Below, piece after piece: positions 43,666-56,745 of a stretch of DNA of 64,000 bases. Within the stretch, counting starts at the first letter, position 1, and each line of letters begins with the position of its first letter. The notes beneath the pieces are model-generated. The model saw only the letters and a program-made list of their open reading frames with translations, did not search any database and was not told the origin of the DNA. The position numbers were made by a program, and so were the translations under genes. This DNA is from Phlegmacium glaucopus (lineage: Eukaryota > Basidiomycota > Agaricomycetes > Agaricales > Cortinariaceae): assembly GCA_015039465.1 (NCBI GenBank), contig MU130623.1, forward strand, positions 241,402-305,401. Direction: 5' to 3'.

Positions 43666-46329
43666 TCAAGGCAGTAATAACCATCTGGCAAGGAGCTTCG
43701 GGAATGAAGGAGTACCGAGGCCTGTGACTGGGTCCCATCCTGGAACAGCAGTGAACCCATTGGCGCCACAACCTTCGTTACCACCAGATGTGATATCATG
43801 GAAAGCGTTACAGAACATATCCGAATAGATCTGCGAGAAAGAAAAAGGTATATCTCAAGAAATGAGGCAGAAAAGAAAAAAACATACGGTTGGGTTGATG
43901 AAACCGATAGGTTTCTTCCCCGCAGTAATACGAGCATCATTTACCATGGCGAGAATTGATGCTACCACTGGAGCAGCTGCAGATGTCCCGAATACTGGAG
44001 CAAAATTACCTTCTACCTGATGGTATTTGGCGTCAGTCCTGAGAAGATCCTGTACCATAAAAGTGATTACACACAGCAACGGCATAGTTCGCACTTCCAA
44101 GAGCAAGGTTAGATTCAAGTGTACCGATGTTATAATCTGATTAAAAATCATACCCATTCGCGGATAGATCTGGATAGCCACGACTCTATCAACGTGTCCA
44201 TCATTAACTGCAATCTGAAGACGAGAGAAGGGTTTCGCTTACAATGCCAGTAGAGTTCCAAATTTCAGGCGGATAGTTTGGCTTATATTTCTTCAGATAT
44301 TGCTGAACTGCTTTCTTTTGGTACGCTGGCATAGCGAAGTGATTACTAAACCCTCCACCACTGAAGATGACTTGTTCGCAAGCACTTTCAGGCTGAGTTA
44401 CATTCGATCCTGGATTTATTTGTGTCCCTCCGACCGACGTAACATAAGGACAAGTCGCTGGGAAACCTGCGGTGCTCAATTAAAATCTATACTTTATAGA
44501 TGAAGAACTCATTTCACCCGGATTAAAGGTCTGTCCATCGTCTGATTGCGAGCCTGTGTTTTGTGAGGATTTTATATCGGCACTAATTCAGAAATGTTCA
44601 GTGGAATTTCGCACCATCGGCATTGAGACAGACGCCAGCATTTCCTAAGATTTGCAGTTAGAATAGATGCGTAGAAAAGTCTCTACTGTACTCACCAGCA
44701 ACCCCATTATCACCTGACGAAAAAATAACTGTGACCCCCATTAATCCCAGCTTCGCATATCTGAATTCTATATGAGTGGAATTGATTGGAGAATTGATGG
44801 ATGGGCTTTGTACTCAGCACATTGTCGAGAAGTATAGAAGGGTGAAAGATCTGCCTCGTTATACCCATACGAAGTTGAAATGACATTAGCAGGCTTTGTG
44901 ATTCCACAATCGGTAGAATCTTTCGTACAGGGTCACATAAAGCATATTCAATTATGTGATTGACTCACTGTGGTAACCATTGGGGTAGTTGTCTGGGTAG
45001 GAAGCATCCTGGACTGGATCGTCCCCGCGCTCAAAGCTACAATAAGTACCGTCTAAAGCATCGAGAAAGTTATTGAAAGATGCCCCTATCAATAATGATT
45101 AGCGTCAGTTCCTTGCTACTAAATGATGCGGGAGAATCACGCAAACCTTGTGGAATATCGCCCACTTGGTAGAGAATCACGTCCTGTTTTGAACCCACCA
45201 AGTTCACAAGATTCATGGCATATTGCAAGTCAAGATTTGATTCTCCATTGTAATCAAACTCCTCCTGAATGGTTTGTGCCACACCTTGGAAAATACGACG
45301 TTATTGGTAATGAATGCCATGTAAGCAAAAAATGATTCGCATGACGGACGAACCTCCGTCGATTGAAACCAATTTTGGAGATTTTCCGATCATTTCTGAC
45401 GAGAAATTCTTTGCGAACGTGTCGAGATCGGATTGAAGATAGGCTTGAGGGGTGTATTCCACTGTGGAATTTAGAAAGTCGTCAATGGTCCCATATTAAA
45501 AATTTACTGATAGAAGATAGCCCACCAATTCCCAATGTATTCCTATCTGACGCCGACGGCTGGTAAAAAAAGCCATATAAAACCCTCAAACAAAGAGGCG
45601 TAATGATCTTATCACAATTCTGTAGGTCTTTAAACAAAGTCGTAATCTTCCCTGCCGTTTTTGGGGTGAGGCCGACTCCGGGAAGGCCTATCCCCTTCGC
45701 AGGCAGCGAGGTGGAACCGTGTTTTTTGAGAACTGTGTCGAAGTAGATAGAGGGGGTTACTATTTCTATGTGGGGTGAGACGTGTATAGGTAGATGGTAG
45801 GCATTACAAGCTTGCCATAAGAAGTCAGTATATACATTTATGATTGTAAAATGAACATACCGATGTGTTTACGACCACTGTCATGAATATAAAGACTATA
45901 CTGCGTCTGTAGAAGGCGTTCAGCTTCTTCTATGGTCGTGTTAACCTGTATCCATGCTTTCGTTCGCGAACCTTTCAATCTGTTGAGATCGATCCCCCCA
46001 TTGATCAGCCAAGTTTGAACGGTGTCGAACGCCCCCTGACTAGGGGCAAATGTCTTCGCCACTTGACCAGCACTCCAGTGTTTACCATAGTTGGGTGAAT
46101 CGGGATGGGAGACATCATTTAGAAATTGCTCAAGTTTATCCATGTTCGATTGCTTCAGTCCAAAACGCAGCGGAATGATGTGGGATGCATTCTGCCTTCG
46201 AAGAAGGGACCAACCATAAGGCACATAAGATCTCTTTTCGTGTAGGACGTAGGGGGAAGAACAGAACCCCGTCAACGCTCCTGATGATAGAAACGCAAGC
46301 AAGTTAAGAGAAGCTGATATCAGACGCAT
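43666..46329 (-). CDS. Secreted sedolisin / tripeptidyl-peptidase (S53)
   Basis: Start [20 protein letters not shown] at 46329, a clear signal peptide. A pro-domain follows ([60 protein letters not shown]). The catalytic domain shows [12 protein letters not shown] (Glu and Asp of the S53 triad), [14 protein letters not shown] (oxyanion Asp), [35 protein letters not shown], and [19 protein letters not shown] (nucleophile Ser). The end carries the calcium site ([31 protein letters not shown]). Many short introns, as usual for basidiomycete sedolisins. Role: extracellular acid proteolysis and nutrient acquisition. No lesion was noticed, though not every junction was verified. Confidence 0.88.
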
Positions 46330-47280
46330 CTAGAGGGAAGGAGGAAAGGTCCGCCTTGTATAACACCTAATAACAGTCCGAATTTTATATGAATGGAATA
46401 CAAGGACCTCAAGGTACTCATGGCTGAGTTAACTGGTGCCAACGATTGGAAAACACGTCACAGAACCGAAGTTTTTAGGTAAATGCATCGTGCGGACCAG
46501 GCCAGTTTTGCTGAAAAAGTTGGACGATTGCCTCAAGGTTCACTTTGTGCTCCAGATGATCCGAAGGCGAGCATTCTAAAGGCCCATCACAGAAGGTGAG
46601 CATAGAAATGGGCACGCTCGATGAAAGTACAAGCAGGAAAAGGTCCAAGAACTAGAAGAGAGAAGACAGATCAGACTTAAACTATTGAAACTGCGCAGTA
46701 GCCAAGGATGGCAAGAAGAGCTGGACACAAGCTCCCATGAGGTATTTGGACCACAAATTGGGAAATCCGCCCATGTACATGATATGGCGTATTGGAAATC
46801 CGTTTGAATAACGAAAAAGAGCACAAGAAATATTCGATGTCGAACGATTTCGAAGATAGCAAAATGTGCATATTGGGAGATTGGCGAGGCAAGGTCTGTA
46901 GATCGTACTGCAGCATACGCACTTTTCAACCGCTATCAGCACGGTTGCTATTGCGCGGATTCATGCCTTTCAGTGCTCTGTATGGAGGCAATCTCATTGA
47001 ATCTCTGGAGACATCGTGAGGATCCCTTGCCTCTTTCGCTTGGTGATCACCTCGACTGGATCAATTCTCATGCGTGTTGGATGTGTAGGTATAGCTTCTT
47101 GAAAGCTCACAACTATAGCATAGTATGAACAATATCCCGCGACGGCCTATAATATCCAGAGTGATTTCCAGTAATAGGCACTGGCTTTGCCAGCGGTAAG
47201 CAATTGATGAGTCATCAATGATCATGTGGTTGTAAATTTGTGAGGTGCGAAATTGAATACCTTTTTTTATTAACAACAAA
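46330..47280. other. Intergenic, no gene recognised
   Basis: Divergent spacer between peptidase and ferredoxin. Overlapping short frames at 46576-46942 carry no domain. Confidence 0.4.
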
Positions 47281-48311
<1,031 letters not shown>

Positions 48312-48434
48312 ACGATCTCGCATCGGTGTCGTCGGATGTCCGACCTGGTCGCAGTGTCGTGTTTGTCGGCCTCTTCTACGAACTTTACACCGCTCACGAC
48401 TGTTGTGCGGGCCGGACATGAGTCAATATAGTGT

Positions 48435-48446
48435 GTGCTTAAGCAC
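48435..48446. terminator. Palindrome downstream of the ferredoxin gene
   Basis: Perfect 12-bp palindrome GTGCTTAAGCAC about 125 bp after the ferredoxin stop, within GTGTGTGCTTAAGCACGCAC. It could mark the 3' end region. A function in termination is not established. Confidence 0.3.
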
Positions 48447-48923
48447 GCACCCTTTGCGATGCCCCAAATAATATTTCATTGAACCCCTGGAATTGTGGCT
48501 GAAATTTATCTGACCAATGCTCAATTCAGACCGGAGTGGCTATTTCTGCCTTGAACTTGATCGAGTCCTTGTCGGTCGTCGAGGATGGATAATGACGTCA
48601 ACGAATAACATACGCTTGGAGATGCTTACTTATTTTCTCTGCGTACCTCACACTACCCTGATATTTGCGAGTGACCGAGTCCTTGGAATCATATTTACAA
48701 AATCCTTATCAAGGAGGAACGCTTGAAGCCCAGTGAGAACGGGATCTGAGCCATTCTGAGGAACCGTGCAAGGATATGACCTGCGCCGGCATAGCCCGTG
48801 AATATCTGGTGCACGCCGTTTGAATCTGAGTTGGGCGTGAAATGATGACATCAAGTCTATTTTTATGCCGTGAAAATTTTTGAGATTGGTGGCGAACGTT
48901 CGAACTTTACAAAAAGCCTCGAA

Positions 48924-50659
48924 ATGCAGTCTCGAACGCGACAAAAAGGACGTAGGATACCATGTACCTGTATTGACTGTAAAGGAGCCACCATGAGCGC
49001 AAGAACTGTCCGCCTGCACAACTCACGGCCTCGCTACGCTCCCACAGGGTCCGGATCCCAAGGAGGTTGGTGTCGATCAACTGTTCTTGGGCCCTTTGCT
49101 AACTTGATCTCGTTCCAGGACACAGATCTGACTATGGCTCCACCGACGAACAATCCAATACTGACACCAGTGACTCTGAGATCAATGACATCAGTCCAGA
49201 AGTGCAAGGTAGGCCGTTGAAGAGGGCAAGAATATCACAGGGACTCGGAGATCTCTCAGTAAGTTAATACATATGTCTCGTAGATAGTTTCTATTTTGGA
49301 AGCACTATTTATTCGATATATTTACATAAATCCTTCAACAGGAAGCTGACAAAACGAACAAAATACACACCACATTAATCAAGCAGGAAGACGGAAGTGA
49401 TGATATGGAACTATATTTCGATGAACAAGTAAGAGATTGAGATCACCATCGTATCACAGTAAATCTAACAAAGGATTCAGGCAGCCTCACCGACGGAACA
49501 GACACCAGCTCCACCTCATGAGGAATTGGGATACGATTCGGATAGCTCTGGGCCTCAGCATGACTGTGAAGCTCCCAGGGATAGCCCTGTCGATATAGAG
49601 CAACCTGGCGAGCAAGACGACGACAATATACTTCAAGCTCAAGCCGAAATTTTATCCGCTCTTCTGGAGGATGAACCAAACCCTTTCAGCTTCCAGGATG
49701 ACGACGAGGATGATTTTCCTGCTCTTGCAAAATCACGTATTGAACATGTCAAACTTGCCCAACAATTTATTGATGAGATCTCTGCTGCAACCCTTGACAA
49801 TGGAAAGCTAGATGACGATGTTATTGTGCGCCTAAGGCATCCTGAGAAAGGCCCTGTAGATATCTCCAACCCCAATACCCGACTTGCCCTCGATCTATTC
49901 ATGTCATGCGAGAATTCATCCCAGAAAACTTACACCTCTGTACGACAATCTATTTTGCAAAGGTTCCCCGAAACTACATTACTTTCCTATCACCTCGTCA
50001 ACAAGCTTGTTGCTAAAATTGGTGGTGTGGTCTCAATAAGAGACGACATGTGCATAAACTCTTGTCATGCGTTTACGGGACCATTCGCATTGCTGGAGGC
50101 ATGTTCTATTTGCTCGGAGCCTCGATACAGTGTAGTTCAATTTGGGCTTACCGGGCGTAAAGTACCACGGCAGCAGGCTTGCACGATCCCACTGGGGCCT
50201 CAAATTCAGGCATTGCGTCGATCCCCTCAGGGTGCTGAGGCAATGCGCTATCGAGACACAAAAACTCAATCAATACTCGAAGATCTGGATCCCACAAAAA
50301 ATCTCCACCCAGACAGCTTTGTCTACGACGATCTATTCTCTGGATCCGACCTTCTTGATCTTGCTGAAAATCTAAAGCTCACAAGTGACGACACCACAGT
50401 ATCTTTCTCTTTTGATGGTGCGCAACTTCATCAGAGCAAGAAATCGGACACTTGGATTGCTATATGGATTATAAATGACTATAGCCCTGCTGTCCGTTAC
50501 AAAGATAAAAACAATAACAAGCCTCTGAGGAGATTACCGCAGCCTATCTCTTTCAGATATTACAGCCCAGACTTCGTTGTTGCTGCTTTCCAAGAGTTCT
50601 TTGACAGTAGCCTTGGATATAATTTCAGAGTACACAATACGATTCAGGAAGGATGTTGA
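48924..50659 (+). pseudogene. Tnp2-type (CACTA) transposase, C-terminal half missing
   Basis: Start MQSRTRQKGRRIPCTCIDCK at 48924 (N-terminal Cys motif). Exons RSDYGSTDEQSNTDTSDSE and ADKTNKIHTTLIKQEDGSDD follow, then the long exon from about 49480: HEELGYDSDSSGPQ, CINSCHAFTGPFALLEACSI-CSEPRY, TIPLGPQIQALRRSPQGAEA, VSFSFDGAQLHQSKKSDTWI, IAIWIINDYSPAVRYKDKN. These are the zinc-like NSCxAFTGP...CxxCxxPRY block and first catalytic Asp (FDGAQL) of fungal Tnp2 transposases. After YYSPDFVVAAFQEFFDSSLG the frame ends (TIQEGC); the expected GPxKPKNxxSFL block and the rest of the nuclease are absent. This is a deletion derivative. Confidence 0.82.
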
Positions 50660-50809
50660 GTCTAAGTCCATGATGTTGATATTACGGTAGATGGAAAATG
50701 TGCGTTCTAATATCCGTAGCCTCATTTACTTATGTAATGTAGTCGTCCGTTTCATACCCTCATACTTCTTGCTCCTAACTTTTGTTGCTTCATATCTCTA
50801 GGCTCTAGC

Positions 50810-52826
50810 ATGTCCCCATATAGCTACCAGTTCCCTGAAGCTTCTCAGCATTCTGGGCAACACACAGGCTTTTTTGAATCTCACTCACATAGACTAGATT
50901 CTGAGCCGAGCTCTCGTTTCTCATCCGGCTCGCGTGAAATGGCTAATAGCTCCTATCGGACTCTCGAAGAGGAACTTAGCAGGACAGTTGAAAGGTTGAA
51001 TACTGCAGAACGTGACTTGGCAATTCAAAAGTGAGTAAAATCCTCTTTTTGGCGCATATACCCACTGAAAAAAAACGGTAGAGCTCTTAATGCCCAGATG
51101 CAGGCGCAGCTTGATCGGTCCATGACAGCTCTGGCAATGTCACGTACACTTGTTCCCGCACAATCTAACTCCCCTGTCCCTGTTAAGCCTTCTCGACATG
51201 ACAAGGAAGACCCAGATGGTCCTCCCATACTGCCGCCTGCGCTCAGTGAACTCGATCCTGAAGACTATCCTGATGCCCGTTACTGGACGCAGTCTAGCTG
51301 GACTGAATACAAGAAAAATCAGTTGAACCAAGGCTCTACGATTTTTGGACTTGGATTCCTCTGTGATGCTGATGGGAATCGTGTCTCGAAAGACCGGCTG
51401 GATGCCATGACAAAGCGTGCTAAGCAGCTTTGGAACACGCTCTTCCGGCACCGTCAGGACCCATTCACATGGGGAAAGAAGGGTGACTTCGTTGCTGATT
51501 TTTTTTCTCGGCAGATGCGCAACAGTTTCCCAGAATTTGGACTGTGTGAGGGCAACTGGAAAGCTGATGCATTTGCTATTGTCCGCTATCCTGACTGGTC
51601 TTCTAAAGTTCGGAGTTCGGGTACAATTTTGCGTAAGTTTTCCTTCATATCATTTCCAGACTCCTAATATATGCATTGTGCCAGGCAAGAAACCTTCGAA
51701 GGGAAAGCGAAAGCATGAAGACGATTCAGAAGAAAAACCAGTGCCAAAAACTAAGAAACAGAAGATTAAAGCAGTGCCGCTACCTGTCAACACCACTGTC
51801 ATCCACATTGACGACGATGACGACGACATTTATGCAGACCCACCCACCACCTTTGCCCTTCCAACCACAACCGCTAATGCAACGCTGACCGCCCCACCCC
51901 CGACCACGACCACGAGCCCAACATTGGTTAGCTCATCCTCATCAGCCCCCATCAATATTCCATCCACGTCATCCCAAGGCTCTGACCAACTGACAACTCC
52001 AACCCGCTTGGTAGATTCTGCCAGGACTTGCCCTCCCTCTATCAGCAACTCGCACGTGTCCTCCCCTGTAGCCGCAGCAGCCTTACAAGATCCAAAGGAT
52101 GCAAACTTGACATCCGCTGACAAAACAGCCACAGACTCACCTGAACAACCCGAACCAGGGCCAAATGCTGCCTTATTACAGACCTTAGTACAAGTAAACG
52201 ACCAAGCTGGCGAGGTTCCTCACCAGTCTCGTCGTCAGGTGCGTTTCATCCTAAGTAGTTCATATTTTCTCAACTAATTCATTATTTCATGGAACAGATC
52301 GATCCTCTGTAGGTGTTTTTAGTTCTCCATCTGTAGAGTTGCTCGCTAACTCTATTTCAGTCAAAATCTGGTTGTTCCGCCGCCACCAGAGGAGGTTCCC
52401 AGCACTGAACAAATGTTGGCCCCGCCAGCAAATACCAAGACCACCACCAAACGAGCGACAAAGGCAAAAGCAGATGACAAGGAGTTGTCAGTTGGAAAGG
52501 CTCTGAGTGCACGGTATGTCAGGTATTAATTCTGTCCCCTTCTCATCTAATTCATTCGCCGGCCGCCATAGCAACATGTACGCGACAGAGTACAAGAAAT
52601 CGCACCCTCGTGTTACGGTGGGAGAATATCGCATCGTCTGGGATAACCTCGCCGAAGCAACCCGAAAGGTACACTGCCGTTTTCTGTTTTGATTTCTTCA
52701 GAAACTGATTATATTCTCCAGGAATTTGAACAGCTGTGCAAGGCCCAGAAAGCCGAGAAGAAGAGGGTGGCTGGTGAGCCGACTCTTGTCGCTGTGAAAG
52801 AGGTGGGTGATGCAACAGACATGTAG
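50810..52826 (+). CDS. CACTA-element second ORF
   Basis: Start MSPYSYQFPEASQHSGQHTG at 50810, possibly preceded by an exon because the ATG follows a good acceptor. A coiled-coil-like part (LEEELSRTVERLNTAERDLA) is followed by the conserved block DARYWTQSSWTEYKKNQ, IFGLGFLCDADGNRVS, DPFTWGKKGDFVADFFSRQM, EGNWKADAFAIVRYPDWSS. Next come a basic nuclear-type signal (KKPSKGKRKHED, PKTKKQKIK), a long Pro/Ser/Thr-rich stretch, and an HMG-like end YATEYKKSHPRVTVGEYRIV-WDNLAEA to GDATDM at 52826. In basidiomycete CACTA elements a protein of this design accompanies the Tnp2 transposase. It is presumably a DNA-binding accessory factor. The frame appears intact, with short introns. Confidence 0.65.
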
Positions 52827-53004
52827 ACTTTGTAGGTTGCCCTCCAGACCCCCCGTTCATTGTACAGTATGCTAGAAGCACCGGAACCGCTCAGATACTC
52901 CCAGATTACCACCGACTTGCTCTGTAGACAGCAGAATTTTCTGTAATAATTATCAAATTATCAAATTCAATACCTGCCGAAAGTGTCAGATATAATCCGT
53001 ACAG

Positions 53005-53210
53005 TACAGAATACCTCAGCCTGTCTCAGCCTGCTCCGAGCGTCAGGAAAGTTGAGGACGAAAATCCTCAGTTTTTGTTCAGATACGTGGCAAATCTACG
53101 ACCTCACCCGTCCTCATCTGACCTCAACTGACCTCCTCAGTTTACTGCCATCCTCCGCTCATATCAGAAATATCTCAGATTACCTCAGTATTCCTCAGCA
53201 GAGCTCCGAT
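53005..53210. repeat. CTCAG-rich subterminal repeat region
   Basis: At least eight copies of CTCAG or CCTCAG, several with TGACCTC neighbours, in about 200 bp just downstream of the second CACTA ORF. Clusters of short motifs near the ends are typical binding sites of CACTA transposases. TCTGAGG and TCTGAG near 48752 and 48825 are possible counterparts on the left. Confidence 0.5.
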
Positions 53211-53534
53211 CCCGTTCTCGCTGGGCTTGAAGTCCTACCGCCAACGATCAACATACAACTGGAGATGCTTATTTGTTTTCTCCCCCATGCGTGCTGCACA
53301 CAAGTCACGATCAACCCAATACATGCGTACACGATGCACTGATGGATGTTTGACCGCAGCGGAGCGCAGCATGCACACAAAACCCATGTCCCATCGATCA
53401 TTCCTGAAAACCTTCTTCGAATTCCCATTTTCCGACCGGTTTTATTATGTATTAGTTAGTATTACTATCCTACAACTATCCATGCATCACATTCTTCCCT
53501 TCAATAATGGACAAGTTAGTGACGGGGTGGGGAC

Positions 53535-53615
53535 TATTACTTACCTACAGAAAAACGGATCACGGATAACAATCTAGTCGAGGCCTCATGTTCGTCGAAA
53601 CAAAACTCGAAGCCG
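53535..53615 (+). repeat. Dispersed repeat, copy 1
   Basis: TTACTTACCTACAGAAAAAC followed by GGATCACGGATAA and then GAGGCCTCATGTT...GAAACAAAACTC. The same order of blocks occurs at 56500-56745. Confidence 0.6.
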
Positions 53616-54228
53616 GATGCGTTTAATCAGAAGGAAATAAAAATCTATTCCCTCACAGCGTATGGATTCACGCGCAGGCATATACGACAGGCCATAATAC
53701 ACCGCCGACTAATTTTAGAGGTATGCATAGTAAGATCTGGTAAGATGTGACGCAAAACTTGATATATTTGAAATCATTGGCTGTGATGGCTGAGTAAAAT
53801 ATACTAGTTCACTAAACCAAATGGCGTTTACCATCGAGATTATGAAATTTTGGCGGAACGCGGGAAGCCTTTTTTTCAAACGGGACAAGACAAAGTGGAC
53901 TGCCGAATCCGAGTCTCCACACACAGGCTCATACGTAATTCAGGCATAAGTATAGAACGATTATATTAGGATGCAATATGGAGGAGTACTCACCTGACCC
54001 ATTTCAGAGTTCGAGGGGTAGAACATATTAACTTGGGCTCGGCCTTTGGGATGCCTGCGAATGATCAGCAAGAAGAAAAATACTTACCTGGACGACAATG
54101 GGCGAACGAAAAAGGTGATAACAAATAGTGTGCTGGCGACTTACTGAACAGGCCGAACTAGAGCTGACGGACCGTTACATCATGGGTCAAGACACCTGGC
54201 CTTGACCTCGAGCGGATAAAACTTCTTT
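53616..54228. other. No gene recognised
   Basis: 3' flank of the 2H phosphoesterase gene and repeat remnants. Confidence 0.35.
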
Positions 54229-55894
54229 TCATTCAAGTAAGACACCCCCACAGTTAACATACTCGTTATTAGGTCCATGGCTACCCATAACCCAAAGTTG
54301 GATTTCTTCAACGGCGAAAACGCCAAGATTTACAGAAACAGACGGAGGGTTCTTTATTATAGATTGACCTTGCGACTTTACTGGTACATTTGATGACTTG
54401 GGTCTCGGGTTGGAACTTGATGGTGTTATTGTGTTTGGCCGAAGTGCGGACGTGGATATGTCATGGTGGTGAGAACTAGATGGATTCCTTTCCTGGGCGG
54501 TCACTCCAGGAATTAAAACAGAGCTTCCTTCTTTTTTTTGGGGACTTGAATTACCAGCGCTCCCACAGAGGAGACGAAGAGCATCAACCGCGAGAATGTC
54601 AGAATAAGAGAAGGGTTGTCTAAAGAAAGGTTTTCGATGGCTTGTATTGATAATCGTGCAATGGAGCTATCATTAAAAATATTTAGATATATCGTTTCAA
54701 TATAACGATAAGCCATACCTTTAACGGCCGTGTATCAGTAAGATAACCAGCGTCTTTGAATGCCCGATGGACAAGGTCTGCATGTGTATGTTAAGAATAG
54801 ATTGACATTGAATTTGAATTTGACATACCCGAAACCTGGATTAACTTGTGAAGATCCGTGTTCACACTCTCATTCTTTATCTCAGGAGCGACATAAAGGA
54901 CACCAGCTCCAACCGCTTCTTTCTCCTCCATGACATCATTGTGGGCAAGTTCTGGATTGTCTCGACCACCATCCTCGTCGACTTTATCTTGTTCGCCTCC
55001 TCCAGACACTCCTTCCTTTTTATCCTCGGCTCCCTTTCGTTTTTTCTTCGTATTCATCCACATCTTTTCCGTCTTGAGCGCATGCATAACTTCCAATGGG
55101 ATTTTAACACCTTTATCAGTGTCCAAGATTTCCGAAATACGAGGTTTTAGGGAATTGAGTAGGTAAAGTGCGGTCGACACTGTTTTCCTGTCCAGAGTGG
55201 GTGGCAGGGCTGGCGATGAGATGGGTTGAGAATGGCTCAGAGGATCAGAAGATACCAATTGGCTGGCTGGTGATTGAAGATTTTCTGTTGTATGCATAAT
55301 TGTTGAAGAGGATATTGGAACTATCGTTTCTGGCTCCTCCATCGGGACCGAACCGTCGTCCTGTTCAAGAGTCATCACGCCAAGTGTCATGTGCAGCCTC
55401 CGAGGATCGATAAGGATAGAACTGTCAAGACCCCCAACCAAACTCGACGTTACTTTCGATCCCTTACCCCGAGCCGGGCTTGATATTGACTTGGAGGCGA
55501 AATTGTCATTTTGAAGCCCATCCGTATTACTAAAAAGGCCTTTTTGAAAGGCATCTATTTGAGCCATAAGACTGGAGTGATTGTTCTATTAAAAAAATGA
55601 TACATGTAAGTGAGCGAAGAGCAAGATGTCCATGTTGGTCCACATACGTACCAGAGGAAGAGCGAGAACTTGTTGAAATTTGAAATCAAAAGCTGGTCAA
55701 AAAGTATAGAAAGAAACACCCCCACAATGTGTTGGTCGTAACCTCGTCGTTTCTCTAGGTGACGAAGCTGGGTTTGGCTTATTAACCCCTCCTCGACCGC
55801 CTCTTCGACCTCGAGATGTAGAATGCCCTCTGCTAGAGGGATTCAAGCTTTTGTCTGTTCGCATGCCTGGTCCTCCATCTCTCAGATTAGACAT
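54229..55894 (-). CDS. 2H phosphoesterase, AKAP7/ASCC1-type
   Basis: Start MSNLRDGGPGMRTDKSLNPS at 55894 with an Arg/Gly-rich leader (SRGRRGGRGGVNKPN). Then FDFKFQQVLALPL, NNHSSLMAQIDAFQKG, the first HxT motif in LIDPRRLHMTLGVMTLEQ, a long low-complexity insert, VSTALYLLNSLKPRISEILD, VLYVAPEIKNESVNTDLHKL, the second HxT motif in LKLHCTIINTSHRK, and the end LGVFAVEEIQLWVMGSHGPN-NEY. Two HxT motifs and GVFxVxEIxLWxMG define the AKAP7 2'5'-RNA-ligase-like phosphoesterases. Related ASCC1 takes part in alkylation repair and transcription; the RG-rich leader suggests RNA contact. The N-terminal intron (about 55690-55740) is unresolved; stop at 54229. Confidence 0.82.
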
Positions 55895-56499
55895 TTCGTT
55901 GATACCGGTCAAAGGTGAATAGAATTCTGTCTTGAAGGGAATTGATGTTCAAGTTCGCGCCAAAGTTGTTATCAATGTCATTTTAAGACACTGGACGATC
56001 ACGTGATACAATGCGAGAGCGACGAAGGCGGCAGGCCTCACTGGAGTATCCGCCAGAATATCCTGTTGAAGTATTTCGCAGCAGAACTAAAATAAAGTCT
56101 AAAAGCTAAAAGATGGTGTATTGTCTCAACTTCAACTAGACTGTTAAATATAAAACACGAAGCGCATGATTATGTAATTTTACTCAGGATGAAAAACGAA
56201 AGATATGATCAAGATAAAAGATAAATCGAATCTACTTAGAGATATACTCGTGAGATTTCAACATATCCAATAATTATATAGATTAGCTTCGAATTCTCTT
56301 GAGGCTGAACGTTTTAGGTCTAGACAAAAGACTCGGTGTTAAAGAGAGGACGGATAAATTACGATATGACTCAAACGATGAACCATTTTCTCATTTCGAA
56401 TTCCAACTTGCGGACGGGTTTTATGTACTGTTGTTATACTGGCAACAGTATTATAATTTACCGAAAGACCTTTTTTTTCTCAATGACGATGGAATTGAA

Positions 56500-56745
56500 A
56501 CCAGTACTTACCTACAAAATAACGGATCACGGATGAATAATTGAATGGCGGGCATTGGACGGAACCCTTTAAGGCACTGGCAAGCCTATTTTTTTTTTCT
56601 TCTTCAGCTGCTAGTGTCGATGTTTGATGAATATATGTAAAAAAGCTGAGTGATCATAGGTGGTCATCCACGAGTTGTGATCAAGTCAAATGGAAATTCC
56701 AGATTTTGGCCGCCGAGGCCTCATGTTTTCTGAAACAAATCTCCA
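56500..56745 (+). repeat. Dispersed repeat, copy 2
   Basis: TACTTACCTACAAAATAACG followed by GATCACGGAT at about 56505-56534, then GAGGCCTCATGTTTTCTGAA at about 56716, in the same order as at 53535-53615 but with extra sequence between blocks. The pair flanks the 2H phosphoesterase gene. Confidence 0.55.

Noticed and set aside
48640..48665. CACTACCCTGATATTTGCG as the terminal inverted repeat of the CACTA element
   Set aside because: I could not find the reverse complement downstream of the second ORF.
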